The notes under the pieces are model-generated. The model was given only the letters and a program-made list of their open reading frames with translations, did no database searches and had not been told where the DNA came from. A stretch of DNA of 18,056 bases, taken from NCBI GenBank assembly GCA_020724105.1, contig DYHP01000003.1, positions 1 to 18,056 of the forward strand, read 5' to 3'. Of this stretch, positions 1-6,392 are shown one piece after another. The DNA comes from Candidatus Methylomirabilis sp. GTDB lineage: Bacteria; Patescibacteriota; Patescibacteriia; DYHP01. Position 1 is the first letter of the stretch. Each line of letters begins with the position of its first letter. A program made the translations under genes and the position numbers.

Positions 1-357
1 CTTATTAAAAAGGAAAAGAACTAATTATTGGTGGCAGATTTTATACATTCCCCTTTTAAAACATCACTTTCTCGGCGGTGGAGCGATTTGTAAAAATTTA
101 AAAAATAATTCCTGTTAATTTAATTTTTTTTGTTCGAGGGAGCATTAAGCGACGGTCGTCGCGTAATGCTCCCTCCCAGATTTTATCGCAGCGGAATATT
201 TTTTATCTTCCATATTCTCATATTCCCGCGCCCGATGGTGAACCCCGTTAGAAATGAGATTTCTAATGGGGTGAATCAAAGGTTCTACTACTGTGGTTAA
301 GAATATGAGAATGTTGCCTCATTTTCAGTAGTATCATGGTATCTACCATGATACTGA
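1..357. other. non-coding region with three hairpins
   Basis: No convincing ORF is visible on either strand. Three inverted repeats are. At 136-175 a 12-bp perfect stem (GAGGGAGCATTA with its complement) is followed, after one mismatch, by a 5-bp stem (GCGAC/GTCGC) and a GGTC loop. At 242-272 there is a 14-bp stem with one G-T pair and a 3-nt loop, enclosed by a wider 12-bp inverted repeat (214-225 with 301-312). At 323-359 there is a 16-bp stem with a 3-nt bulge. The first could be a bidirectional terminator for genes to the left, which is an inference. No clear -35/-10 pair was found here. Confidence 0.7.
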
Positions 358-359
358 AA
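323..359 (+). promoter_or_regulatory. hairpin overlapping a Shine-Dalgarno sequence
   Basis: TTTCAG (323-328) pairs with CTGAAA (354-359), and TATCATGGTA (332-341) pairs with TACCATGATA (344-353), leaving a 3-nt bulge and a very tight loop that would open in practice. The right arm runs into the strong ribosome-binding sequence AAGGAGG at 358-364. The hairpin could therefore affect access to that site for the small ORF behind it. The pairing is seen in the sequence; the regulatory role is an inference. Confidence 0.5.
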
Positions 360-381
360 GGAGGGTCGCAAAAACAAGATT

Positions 382-546
382 TTGGAGTTGTTGAGGGAGA
401 AAAATGAGATTAGTAATAATGACCTGGAGAAAGCGCTGGGGGTTGCGGACTCAACGGCGACAAAATATCTTCAGGAGTTGGAAAACGAGGGCAAGATAGT
501 TCAGAAATTTGAAACCAGCAGAGGCGTGGTTTACGCCTTAAAGTAA
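382..546 (+). CDS. small winged-helix DNA-binding protein, start unclear, possibly a pseudogene
   Basis: The frame is open from 358 to the TAA at 544-546. From codon 370 it reads 58 residues beginning KNKILELLREKNEIS. Two helices, an HTH-like turn (GVADSTATKYLQELENEGKI) and a short C-terminal wing (RGVVYALK) resemble the winged-helix domains of MarR/DeoR-type regulators. A DNA-binding role is inferred from that pattern alone. No ATG or GTG lies in frame. AAGGAGG at 358-364 sits 5 nt before codon 370 (AAA), as if an ATG were lost there. The first usable start is TTG at 382, 17 nt from that site, which is too far to be convincing. It may be an intact gene with an unusual start, or one that lost its start codon. 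A terminator-like hairpin follows directly. Confidence 0.5.
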   Translation: MELLREKNEISNNDLEKALGVADSTATKYLQELENEGKIVQKFETSRGVVYALK

Positions 547-549
547 AAT

Positions 550-579
550 AAACGGCCACGACGACGTCATGGCCGTTTT
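550..579 (+). terminator. intrinsic terminator-like hairpin after the winged-helix ORF
   Basis: AAACGGCCA (550-558) pairs perfectly with TGGCCGTTT (570-578), and the stem ends in a short run of T. It starts 3 nt after the stop codon of the small ORF and lies before the promoter of the ribosomal cluster, so it would separate the two units. The U-tract is short (four T). Confidence 0.6.
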
Positions 580-632
580 CAAAAGAGGCATTTGGGGCGG
601 AAAACCCCATTTTAGTTTGCCCTCATTTTCAT

Positions 633-661
633 TTGACAGGAATAGATGTGTGTGTTAAAAT
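633..661 (+). promoter_or_regulatory. sigma-70 type promoter of the str-S10-spc cluster
   Basis: A perfect -35 box TTGACA (633-638) and a -10 box TAAAAT (656-661) are separated by exactly 17 bp. The rest of 580-632 holds only a small GGGG/CCCC hairpin (594-608). A transcript starting near 668 would have a leader of about 165 nt before rpsL. This is the best promoter in the window and probably drives the whole cluster. Confidence 0.8.
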
Positions 662-698
662 AAATTTCAGTAACTATTTTATATACCTTGTATATACC

Positions 699-817
699 TT
701 GAATTACGAAACGCAGTTATTGCCTGAGCCCGTTGAAGGCATAACTACATAATTAAGCCAAAATTTTACCCTTTGACAGGGCTCAGGGAATAAAATTTTG
801 GCCATTTCGTAATTCAA
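699..817 (+). promoter_or_regulatory. structured rpsL leader, possible three-way junction
   Basis: The closing stem is TTGAATTACGAAA (699-711) with TTTCGTAATTCAA (805-817), 13 bp perfect. Inside it are two arms. Arm A pairs 715-720 and 722-724 with 738-746. Arm B pairs GCCAAAATTTTA (757-768) with TAAAATTTTGGC (791-802), 12 bp perfect, with a CCCT/AGGG stem in its loop. CCTGAGCCCG in arm A is also partly complementary to GGGCTCAGG near 779-787, so an alternative fold exists. The structure ends 14 nt before the rpsL ATG, at the usual place for ribosomal autoregulation, but it matches no leader family I can name. Confidence 0.55.
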
Positions 818-831
818 AGTTATATAAATGT

Positions 832-1251
832 ATGCCAACCATAAGTCAACTTATCAAAAAACCGAGAAGAACGCAAAAGCGCAAATCAAAAGCGCCTGCT
901 TTGCAAGTTGGTTTAAACACTTTAAAGAGGCGTCCGATTGCTTTGGAAAAGGGCAGCCCGTTCAGGCGCGGAGTGTGCGTTAAGGTTACGACCATAACGC
1001 CGAAAAAACCTAATTCGGCGTTGCGCAAAATCGCCCGCGTTAAATTGTCAAACGGCATGGAAGTTACCGCCTACATTCCGGGCGTCGGCCACAATTTACA
1101 GGAGCACTCAATCGTGATGATTCGCGGCGGCCGCGTTAAGGATTTGCCGGGCGTGCGCTACCACATTGTCCGCGGCGTTTACGACACGCAAGGCGTTGAA
1201 GGCCGCAAGAGAGGGAGAAGCGTATACGGAGTCAAGGCGCCATCAGAATAA
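832..1251 (+). CDS. rpsL: 30S ribosomal protein S12
   Basis: S12 lies at the decoding centre of the small subunit and helps check codon-anticodon pairing. The 139 residues carry the family signatures PKKPNSALRK (57-66) and GGRVKDLPGVRYH (99-111). Lys58 and Lys103 match the E. coli lysines 42 and 87 whose change gives streptomycin resistance; both are wild type here. Asp104 matches the aspartate that is methylthiolated in E. coli. Relative to E. coli there are about 15 extra residues before RGVC (residues 30-46), as in several other phyla. ATG 832 gives the standard MPTISQLI start. No Shine-Dalgarno motif precedes it. It is the first gene of the cluster, 171 nt after the promoter -10 box. Confidence 0.98.
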   Translation: MPTISQLIKKPRRTQKRKSKAPALQVGLNTLKRRPIALEKGSPFRRGVCVKVTTITPKKPNSALRKIARVKLSNGMEVTAYIPGVGHNLQEHSIVMIRGGRVKDLPGVRYHIVRGVYDTQGVEGRKRGRSVYGVKAPSE

Positions 1252-1377
1252 TTTCAGCGTTACCCCGCGTTGTTGCGAGCTCAAGCGAGCAAGCGGCGTA
1301 GTTCGGCGATAAAAACACCCATAGAAGCCGAGAAACGCCGCATCACCTCTACGGTGACCTACAACCGATACCTCGCC
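1252..1377 (+). repeat. intergenic palindromic repeat, family 2, copy 1
   Basis: It fills the rpsL-rpsG spacer from just after the stop to 8 nt before the start. The core hairpin pairs GCGGCG (1293-1298) with CGCCGC (1336-1341) and TCGGC (1303-1307) with GCCGA (1327-1331). Shared blocks with the rplP-rpmC spacer (11208-11339) are TTCAGCGTTA, GCGGCGTAGTTCGGCGAT and CATAGAAGCCGA. It also contains AGAAGCC, the reverse complement of the GGCTTCT that ends family 1. Confidence 0.75.
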
Positions 1378-1385
1378 GAAAATTT

Positions 1386-1853
1386 ATGAGACATAAACGA
1401 GTTATAAAAATAAAGATTTTGCCGGATATAAAATACAACAATCTTAGGATTGCCAAATTCATCAATTACATTATGGAAAAGGGCAAAAAGAGCATTGCCC
1501 AAAAGATTGTTTACGCCGCTTTGGATTTGGCGGCGGAAAAAAGCGGCAAAAAACAGGTCGAAGTGTTTGAAGAAGCGATAAAAAACGCCACGCCGGCGGT
1601 GGAGGTTAAAAGCCGCCGCGTCGGAGGCGCCAATTACCAAGTGCCGATACCCGTGCGGGCGGAGCGCAAGTTCGCTTTAGCGTCGCGCTGGATAATTGAG
1701 GCGGCGCGAGGCAGAAAAGGCGCGCCGATGCATAAGGCCTTGGCTGAAGAGTTGACGCTTGCCGCCAAAAACGAAGGTTCGGCCATTAAAAAGAGAGCCG
1801 ATGTCCAAAGAATGGCAGAGGCCAACCGAGCATTCGCGCATTTTGCGAGATAA
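1386..1853 (+). CDS. rpsG: 30S ribosomal protein S7
   Basis: S7 starts assembly of the 30S head by binding the 3' domain of 16S rRNA and borders the E site. The product has 155 residues, the usual family length. It shows the conserved N-terminal stretch ILPDIKY followed by AKFINYIMEKGKKSIAQKIVYAAL, the central ATPAVEVKSRRVGGANYQVP block, and a basic C-terminus with ADVQRMAEANRAFAHFAR. The ATG at 1386 lies directly after an A/T-rich end of the family 2 repeat, with no Shine-Dalgarno motif. Order rpsL-rpsG-fusA is the conserved str operon. Confidence 0.98.
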   Translation: MRHKRVIKIKILPDIKYNNLRIAKFINYIMEKGKKSIAQKIVYAALDLAAEKSGKKQVEVFEEAIKNATPAVEVKSRRVGGANYQVPIPVRAERKFALASRWIIEAARGRKGAPMHKALAEELTLAAKNEGSAIKKRADVQRMAEANRAFAHFAR

Positions 1854-1860
1854 AGATATT

Positions 1861-1948
1861 ATGCAAATCTACAAATCTTATGCCAACTTTCGAATTGCGA
1901 ATATTTGCAATTTGCAGATTGGCAGAGAATTCGCGGATTAGCATAATC
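1861..1948 (+). repeat. repeat flanking fusA, family 4, upstream copy
   Basis: This 88-bp unit starts 8 nt after the rpsG stop and ends 4 nt before the fusA ATG. Compared position by position with 4031-4118 it differs at 8 of 88 bases (91% identity). It is internally palindromic: TTATGCC and ATTGGCA arms surround GAATTGC/GCAATT arms. It contains a 26-codon ORF (1861-1941), which I treat as accidental because the second copy stops earlier. Confidence 0.85.
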
Positions 1949-1952
1949 ACTT

Positions 1953-4025
1953 ATGCCACGAGAGTATAGTTTAGAAAAAACCAGAAATTTTGGCACCATC
2001 GCCCACATTGACGCCGGCAAAACGACCGTAAGCGAGGCGTTTTTGTATATTACCGGCCGCAAGCACAAAATCGGTCTTGTCCACGAAGGCGAAGCGACAA
2101 TGGACTGGATGGAACAGGAGCGCGAAAGAGGCATCACCATCACTGCCGCGGCAACCACTTGTATTTGGAAAAATCACCGGCTTAATCTTATTGACACTCC
2201 GGGTCACATTGATTTTACCGTTGAAGTCCAGCGCTCTTTGAGGGTGCTTGACGGCGCAGTGGTGATTTTTGACGGCAAAATGGGCGTTGAGCCGCAATCG
2301 GAAACCGTTTGGAAGCAAGCCGACAAATTCGAGGTGCCGAGAATGTGTTTTATCAATAAAATCAACCAGACCGGCGGCGATTTTTACAAAAGTCTGGCTT
2401 CGATAAGGGAGCGTTTGAGTAAAAATTCTTATCCCATCCAACTCCCCATCGGTTTTGAGAAAGAAATAAGAGGCGTTATCGATTTGGTCAAAATGAAAGC
2501 CCTTACATATAAAGAATACACGGACAAGGCCTTGATTGAAGAGGAAATACCTGTAGATTTGCTTGATAAAGCGAAACAATACCGGCTGGAATTAATAGAA
2601 AAAGTCGTGGAATCGGACGACAAATTGACGGAAAAATTTTTAAACGGCGAAGATTTGACGGAAGACGAAATCAAATACGCCGTCAGAAAAAGCGCCGTCA
2701 GCGGAAAATTTTTTCCGGTTTTGGGAGGCGACGGAAGAGGCGTGATAGTTGAAACCCCACTTGACGCCATTGTAAATTATCTGCCTTCCCCGCTTGACAA
2801 ACCATTGACGCCGGGAATCCACCCCAAGACAAAAGAGGAATTAACCAGAAAACCGGACGATAACGAGCCCTTTGCCGCTTTGGCTTTTAAAATCGCTTCT
2901 GACCCCTTTGTCGGCAAATTGTGTTTTTTCAGGGTTTATTCGGGAACCTTAAGAGCCGGTTCTTACGTTTACAATTCAACCGTCGGCGAGCAGGAGCGCG
3001 TCGGCAGAATCGTCAGGTTGCACGCCAATCATCGTGAAGAGGTTGACGAGGTTTTTGCCGGCGACATCGCCGCCGCCGTGGGTCTTAAAGAAACTTTTAC
3101 CGGACATACGCTTTGCGACCCGTCCCATCCGATAATTTTGGAATCCATTACTTTCCCCGACCCGGTTATTTCAGTCGCCATTGAACCGAAAACAAAAGCT
3201 GACCAGGAAAAAATGGGCATCGCTTTGTCGCGCCTGGCTGAAGAAGACCCGACTTTCCGCATTAGGACCGACGAAGAAACATTGCAAACCATTATCGCCG
3301 GCATGGGCGAACTTCACCTTGAAATCATTGTTGACAGAATGAAAAGGGAATTCAGCGTTGAGGCGAATATCGGCAAGCCGCAGGTGGCTTACAAAGAAAC
3401 AATCAAAGCCGTTGCCGAGGCCGAAGGCAAATATATCCGGCAGAGCGGCGGCAGGGGGCAATACGGCCATTGCTGGTTGCGCGTTGAGCCGAAAGAAAAA
3501 GGCGCGGGCGTTGAATTTTTGGACAAAATCAAGGGCGGCATTATTCCGCAGGAATACATTCCGGCTATCGGCAAGGGTGTTAAAGAAGCGGCGGACAAGG
3601 GCGTTTTGGCGGGTTATCCGATTACCGATATTCAAGTCATTGTTTACGACGGCTCGTTCCATGAGGTTGATTCTTCAGAAATAGCTTTTAAAATCGCCGG
3701 TTCCATGGCTTTTCAGGAAGCGGTGAGAAGAGCGAAACCGGTTTTGCTTGAGCCGATAATGAAAGTGGAGGTAATGACGCCGGAACAGAACATGGGCGAG
3801 GTCATCGGCAATTTGAATTCAAAAAGAGGCCATATTGAAGAAATGAAAGACAGGGAAAGCACAAAAATCATTAAAGCATTGGTGCCGCTCGCCGAAATGT
3901 TCGGTTATGCCACTGATTTGCGCAGCATGACCCAAGGCCGCGCTTGTTATAATATGGAATTCAGCCATTATGCCGAAATTCCGCGCAATGTGGCGCAGGA
4001 GATTATTGAGGGAAAGAGGATATAA
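1953..4025 (+). CDS. fusA: translation elongation factor EF-G
   Basis: EF-G is the GTPase that drives translocation on the ribosome. The 690 residues cover the full length: G1 AHIDAGKT (17-24), switch I RGITIT (59-64), G3 DTPGH (81-85), domain IV GRGQYGH and YDGSFHEVDSSEIAFK, and domain V with KPVLLEPIMKVEV and EMFGYATDLRS. Two nucleotide-binding motifs are not standard. G4 reads NKIN (135-138) rather than NKxD. The G5 region reads LGGDGRGV (257-264), where E. coli has CGSAFKNK, so the SA signature is missing and Asp260 falls at the alanine. Both read cleanly in frame, so this is not a frameshift. Position and overall similarity support EF-G and not a release-factor-3 or tetracycline-resistance paralogue. 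It is flanked on both sides by copies of the family 4 repeat. Confidence 0.96.
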   Translation: MPREYSLEKTRNFGTIAHIDAGKTTVSEAFLYITGRKHKIGLVHEGEATMDWMEQERERGITITAAATTCIWKNHRLNLIDTPGHIDFTVEVQRSLRVLDGAVVIFDGKMGVEPQSETVWKQADKFEVPRMCFINKINQTGGDFYKSLASIRERLSKNSYPIQLPIGFEKEIRGVIDLVKMKALTYKEYTDKALIEEEIPVDLLDKAKQYRLELIEKVVESDDKLTEKFLNGEDLTEDEIKYAVRKSAVSGKFFPVLGGDGRGVIVETPLDAIVNYLPSPLDKPLTPGIHPKTKEELTRKPDDNEPFAALAFKIASDPFVGKLCFFRVYSGTLRAGSYVYNSTVGEQERVGRIVRLHANHREEVDEVFAGDIAAAVGLKETFTGHTLCDPSHPIILESITFPDPVISVAIEPKTKADQEKMGIALSRLAEEDPTFRIRTDEETLQTIIAGMGELHLEIIVDRMKREFSVEANIGKPQVAYKETIKAVAEAEGKYIRQSGGRGQYGHCWLRVEPKEKGAGVEFLDKIKGGIIPQEYIPAIGKGVKEAADKGVLAGYPITDIQVIVYDGSFHEVDSSEIAFKIAGSMAFQEAVRRAKPVLLEPIMKVEVMTPEQNMGEVIGNLNSKRGHIEEMKDRESTKIIKALVPLAEMFGYATDLRSMTQGRACYNMEFSHYAEIPRNVAQEIIEGKRI

Positions 4026-4030
4026 TTGTT

Positions 4031-4118
4031 ATGCAAATCAACAAATCTTATGCCAATTTTCGAATTGCAAATATTCGCAATTTGTAGATTGGCATAGAAT
4101 TCGCAGATTGGCATAATC
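4031..4118 (+). repeat. repeat flanking fusA, family 4, downstream copy
   Basis: A direct repeat of 1861-1948 (80 of 88 bases identical), lying between the fusA stop and the start of the 79-residue ORF. TATGCCAAT pairs with ATTGGCATA, and CGAATTGC with GCAATTTG, so it folds as a hairpin. It ends 6 nt before the next ATG, as the upstream copy ends 4 nt before fusA. Confidence 0.85.
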
Positions 4119-4124
4119 TACATT

Positions 4125-4364
4125 ATGTTAGACAAACTATTTGATATTTTTAAAAAATCCGGCGAGAGCAAAATAATTGTGATCGACAGGCAAACAGGAG
4201 AATTTTACGTATTAAGCAAGTGGGAAGAATACGAGAAGACGCTGGCAAATAAAGTCCCTGTTAATCCATCGACGCCCCAAAGCCCCGTTAAGATAGCGGT
4301 TAATAACGCCGAAGAGAATATGTCCGGTATATCTGACGAGGAAAGGTTTTTTATGGAGGGTTAA
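4125..4364 (+). CDS. uncharacterised 79-residue protein between fusA and tuf
   Basis: I do not recognise a named family. The N-terminal half (residues 1-43) contains a strand pattern KIIVIDRQTGEFYVLSKWEEYEK, loosely like small Phd/YefM-type antitoxin or 'conserved hypothetical' beta-alpha folds. The second half (44-70) is proline/asparagine-rich and probably unstructured. The C-terminus is acidic and aromatic (SDEERFFMEG). It has no signal peptide and no membrane segment. Support for a real gene: it is on the operon strand, starts 6 nt after the family 4 repeat exactly as fusA does, and ends just before the tuf promoter. It could be a lineage-specific translation-linked protein; nothing here proves a function. 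Confidence 0.7.
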   Translation: MLDKLFDIFKKSGESKIIVIDRQTGEFYVLSKWEEYEKTLANKVPVNPSTPQSPVKIAVNNAEENMSGISDEERFFMEG

Positions 4365-4382
4365 TGTTGGCACTTGAGGGTA

Positions 4383-4412
4383 TTGACAATAATTTCGATT
4401 TTGTGGTATTAT
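4383..4412 (+). promoter_or_regulatory. internal promoter before tuf
   Basis: A perfect -35 TTGACA (4383-4388) and a -10 TATTAT (4407-4412) are separated by 18 bp. They are followed by the 14-bp A/T palindrome ATTTATTAATAAAT (4427-4440) and then a family 1 repeat. A separate promoter would allow tuf and the genes behind it to be expressed above the level set by the first promoter, fitting the high demand for EF-Tu. TATAAT at 4412-4417 is an alternative -10 but its 23-bp spacer is too long. Confidence 0.65.
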
Positions 4413-4440
4413 ATAATCAACCATAAATTTATTAATAAAT

Positions 4441-4522
4441 CGCCATTTTATGCCACAACTACGCCAATTTACGTCACATTCTTTGGCGTCAAATAGCGTT
4501 GTGATGGCGTCTGATGGCTTCT
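4441..4522 (+). repeat. intergenic palindromic repeat, family 1, copy 1 (before tuf)
   Basis: The left arm carries CGCCA, GCCACAACTACGCCAATTTACG; the right arm carries TTGGCGTCAAATAGCGTTGTGATGGCG. They pair imperfectly. The element ends in GGCTTCT (4516-4522), 7 nt before the tuf ATG. Both arms are built from units of about 10-12 bp containing GGCGT or its complement ACGCC. Confidence 0.8.
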
Positions 4523-4529
4523 AAAACAT

Positions 4530-5720
4530 ATGGCAGGAAAATTTGAAAGAACAAAACCACATATTAATGTGGGCACAATCGGTCACGTTGACCATGGTAA
4601 AACCACCCTCACGGCGGCTATACTAAAAGTTTTGCGCGCGAAAGGCTTTGCGGCGCAAGACAAATCGGTCGATCAAATTGACGCGGCTCCGGAAGAAAAA
4701 GCGCGCGGCATTACCATTGCCACGGCTCATGTGGAATACGAGTCTGCAAAAAGGCACTATGCCCACGTTGATTGTCCGGGTCATGCCGATTACATTAAAA
4801 ACATGATTACCGGCGCGGCGCAGATGGACGGCGCGATTTTGGTTGTGTCGGCGGCCGACGGTCCGATGCCTCAAACCAGAGAACACATTTTGCTCGCCCG
4901 CCAGGTCGGCGTGCCTTACATTGTCGTTTTTTTGAATAAAGTCGACCAGGTTTCAGACCCGGAACTTGTTGATTTGGTGGAAGAAGAGGTTAGGGACTTG
5001 CTTAAAAAATACGAATTTCCGGGCGATAAAACCCCGATTATCCGCGGTTCGGCCTTAAAGTCGCTTGAAAATCCGAACGACGAAGCAAACGCCAAGCCGA
5101 TTCTGGATTTGATTGAGGCGCTTGATTCGTATATTCCCGAACCGGTTCGTGAAATCGACAAACCGTTCTTGATGCCCATTGAAGACGTCTTCTCGATTGA
5201 GGGCCGCGGCACGGTGGTTACCGGCCGCATTGAAAGAGGCATTGTTCATCTCAACGATGAAGTTGAAATTGTCGGTTTAGGTGAAACCAAAAAGACGGTT
5301 GTAACGGGCATTGAAATGTTTAATAAATCGCTTGACGAAGGTCGCGCCGGCGATAACGCGGGTGTTTTGCTTCGCGGCACCAGAAAAGAAGAAGTTGAGC
5401 GCGGCATGGTCATTACCAAGCCGGGTTCAATCACTCCTCATACCGAATTCGAAGGCGAAGTTTATTGTTTGACCAAAGAAGAGGGCGGCAGGCATAAGCC
5501 GTTTTTCAAGGGTTACAAGCCGCAATTCTACATCAGAACCACTGATGTTACCGGCGAAGTTGAATTGCCTGCGGGAGTTGAAATGGTTATGCCCGGCGAC
5601 ACCACCAATCCTAAGATAAAATTAATTGCGCCGGTTGCTTTGGAAGAAAAGCAGAGATTTGCCATTCGCGAAGGCGGTAAAACCGTCGGCGCCGGCGTGG
5701 TAACCAAGATCATTAAATAA
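4530..5720 (+). CDS. tuf: translation elongation factor EF-Tu
   Basis: EF-Tu carries aminoacyl-tRNA to the ribosomal A site with GTP. The 396 residues match the family length. Motifs are complete: G1 GHVDHGKT (18-25), switch I RGITIA with Thr62, G3 DCPGH (81-85), G4 NKVD (136-139) and G5 SAL (174-176), followed by the domain 2 block GRGTVVTGRIERG and the domain 3 block RTTDVTGEVELP. The residue after the switch I threonine and isoleucine is Ala64 where E. coli has Asn. The intact G4/G5 here contrasts with the changed motifs in the EF-G upstream. It has its own promoter and a family 1 repeat before the start, which has no Shine-Dalgarno motif. Confidence 0.98.
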   Translation: MAGKFERTKPHINVGTIGHVDHGKTTLTAAILKVLRAKGFAAQDKSVDQIDAAPEEKARGITIATAHVEYESAKRHYAHVDCPGHADYIKNMITGAAQMDGAILVVSAADGPMPQTREHILLARQVGVPYIVVFLNKVDQVSDPELVDLVEEEVRDLLKKYEFPGDKTPIIRGSALKSLENPNDEANAKPILDLIEALDSYIPEPVREIDKPFLMPIEDVFSIEGRGTVVTGRIERGIVHLNDEVEIVGLGETKKTVVTGIEMFNKSLDEGRAGDNAGVLLRGTRKEEVERGMVITKPGSITPHTEFEGEVYCLTKEEGGRHKPFFKGYKPQFYIRTTDVTGEVELPAGVEMVMPGDTTNPKIKLIAPVALEEKQRFAIREGGKTVGAGVVTKIIK

Positions 5721-5723
5721 AGT

Positions 5724-5807
5724 CGCCAATTCACGCCATCACAACGCCACAAAACGCCAGATTTTTTATAGCGTAAATTGGCGTAGTTATGGCGTTTAAT
5801 GGCTTCT
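5724..5807 (+). repeat. intergenic palindromic repeat, family 1, copy 2 (tuf-rpsJ)
   Basis: The left arm GCCATCACAACGCCA pairs with the right arm TTGGCGTAGTTATGGC at 13 of 16 positions when aligned as reverse complements. It ends in GGCTTCT at 5801-5807. Here the distance to the rpsJ ATG is 17 nt instead of the 6-7 nt seen in the other copies. Confidence 0.8.
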
Positions 5808-5824
5808 AATATTAACAATTTAAA

Positions 5825-6190
5825 ATGGCAATCAAAGCGACAGAAAAAGTTAAAAAGGATGCAAAAACAGAGAGCGCTCCCGAAGAGAGGCAGCGTGTCC
5901 GTATTCGTTTGCGCGCCTTTGACCATAAAATTATCGACCAGGCCGCTAAGTCAATTATTGAATCGCTTGTTCGCATTGGCGCTGTGGTTTGCGGCCCGAT
6001 TCCCTTGCCTACGGAAAAAAGAAAATACACCGTTAATCGCTCAACGTTTGTTCATAAAGACAGCCGCGAACAATACGAAATGAGAATTCACAAACGTTTG
6101 ATTGACATTTTTGACCCCTCGGAAAAGACGATTGATTCTTTAACCAATCTGAACCTGCCGGCAGGAGTGGATATTGAGATTAAAATGTAA
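5825..6190 (+). CDS. rpsJ: 30S ribosomal protein S10
   Basis: S10 sits in the 30S head; as NusE it also joins transcription antitermination complexes. The family core spans about residues 23-121, with RVRIRLRAFDHKIIDQAAKSI, GPIPLPTEKRKYTVNRS and HKDSREQYEMRIHKRLIDI. The first about 22 residues (MAIKATEKVKKDAKTESAPE) are a charged extension beyond the usual 100-residue protein. ATG 5825 is the only in-frame ATG close to the core, and an A-rich stretch precedes it without a Shine-Dalgarno motif. An overlapping ATG at 5799 is in another frame and comes from the repeat tail. Confidence 0.97.
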   Translation: MAIKATEKVKKDAKTESAPEERQRVRIRLRAFDHKIIDQAAKSIIESLVRIGAVVCGPIPLPTEKRKYTVNRSTFVHKDSREQYEMRIHKRLIDIFDPSEKTIDSLTNLNLPAGVDIEIKM

Positions 6191-6230
6191 AAGTCGCGAT
6201 TTGGACGGTGAAGAAAGACCCTTATTAAAT

Positions 6231-6292
6231 TTATTCAGTGTCTTTCCGCGTGTCATCTCTATGGTGACCTACGCCGAGCGACGCCGTAAATT
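6231..6292 (+). repeat. partial family 2 repeat (rpsJ-rplC)
   Basis: CATCTCTATGGTGACCTAC followed by GCCGAGCGACGCCGT resembles the end of the first family 2 copy (CATCACCTCTACGGTGACCTAC, 1341-1362). The 256-nt spacer 6191-6446 has no ORF of normal size. Besides this block it has GAAAGAC/GTCTTTC arms (near 6214-6246), a Shine-Dalgarno motif at 6329-6334, and two hairpins before rplC. Confidence 0.5.
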
Positions 6293-6328
6293 AAAGGGAA
6301 ACCTTCGCCTTGATCCATTTGAATAATT

Positions 6329-6379
6329 AGGAGGTATTGCATTAAAAATTTAGAATCAAAAAGCCTTACATTTTTTTAA
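6329..6379 (+). other. possible leader peptide with Shine-Dalgarno and ATT start
   Basis: AGGAGG (6329-6334) is a full Shine-Dalgarno match, but no ATG, GTG or usable TTG follows at the right distance. ATT at 6341 is 6 nt downstream and opens 12 codons ending at TAA 6377-6379 (IKNLESKSLTFF). Its end lies inside the first hairpin before rplC. E. coli infC is the known precedent for an AUU start. The ORF is weakly supported; the orphan Shine-Dalgarno motif itself is clear in a region where real genes lack one. Confidence 0.3.
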
Positions 6380-6392
6380 AAATTAAAAGGCT
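6362..6392 (+). promoter_or_regulatory. first hairpin of the rplC leader
   Basis: AGCCTT (6362-6367) pairs with AAGGCT (6387-6392) around an A/T-rich loop that can itself pair (TTTTT/AAAAA). Its last two bases are also the first two of the next, terminator-like hairpin, so the two compete slightly. It overlaps the end of the possible leader ORF. Confidence 0.45.

Noticed and set aside
410..610. 66-codon minus-strand ORF over the winged-helix ORF
   Set aside because: The plus-strand frame shows a coherent DNA-binding pattern and a terminator in the right place; the minus frame is proline/serine-rich without pattern and crosses the hairpin.
773..796. possible promoter TTGACA...TAAAAT in the rpsL leader
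   Set aside because: The spacer is only 12 bp, and both boxes are parts of the leader hairpins.
1861..1941. 26-codon ORF inside the family 4 repeat
   Set aside because: The second copy has an earlier in-frame stop, and the substitutions show no coding bias; it is better explained as repeat DNA.
1971..2579. 202-codon minus-strand ORF inside fusA
   Set aside because: It is the antisense shadow of a well-conserved gene; the translation has no recognisable domain. The same holds for other minus-strand frames within the ribosomal genes (for example 6824-7354 and 14654-15268).
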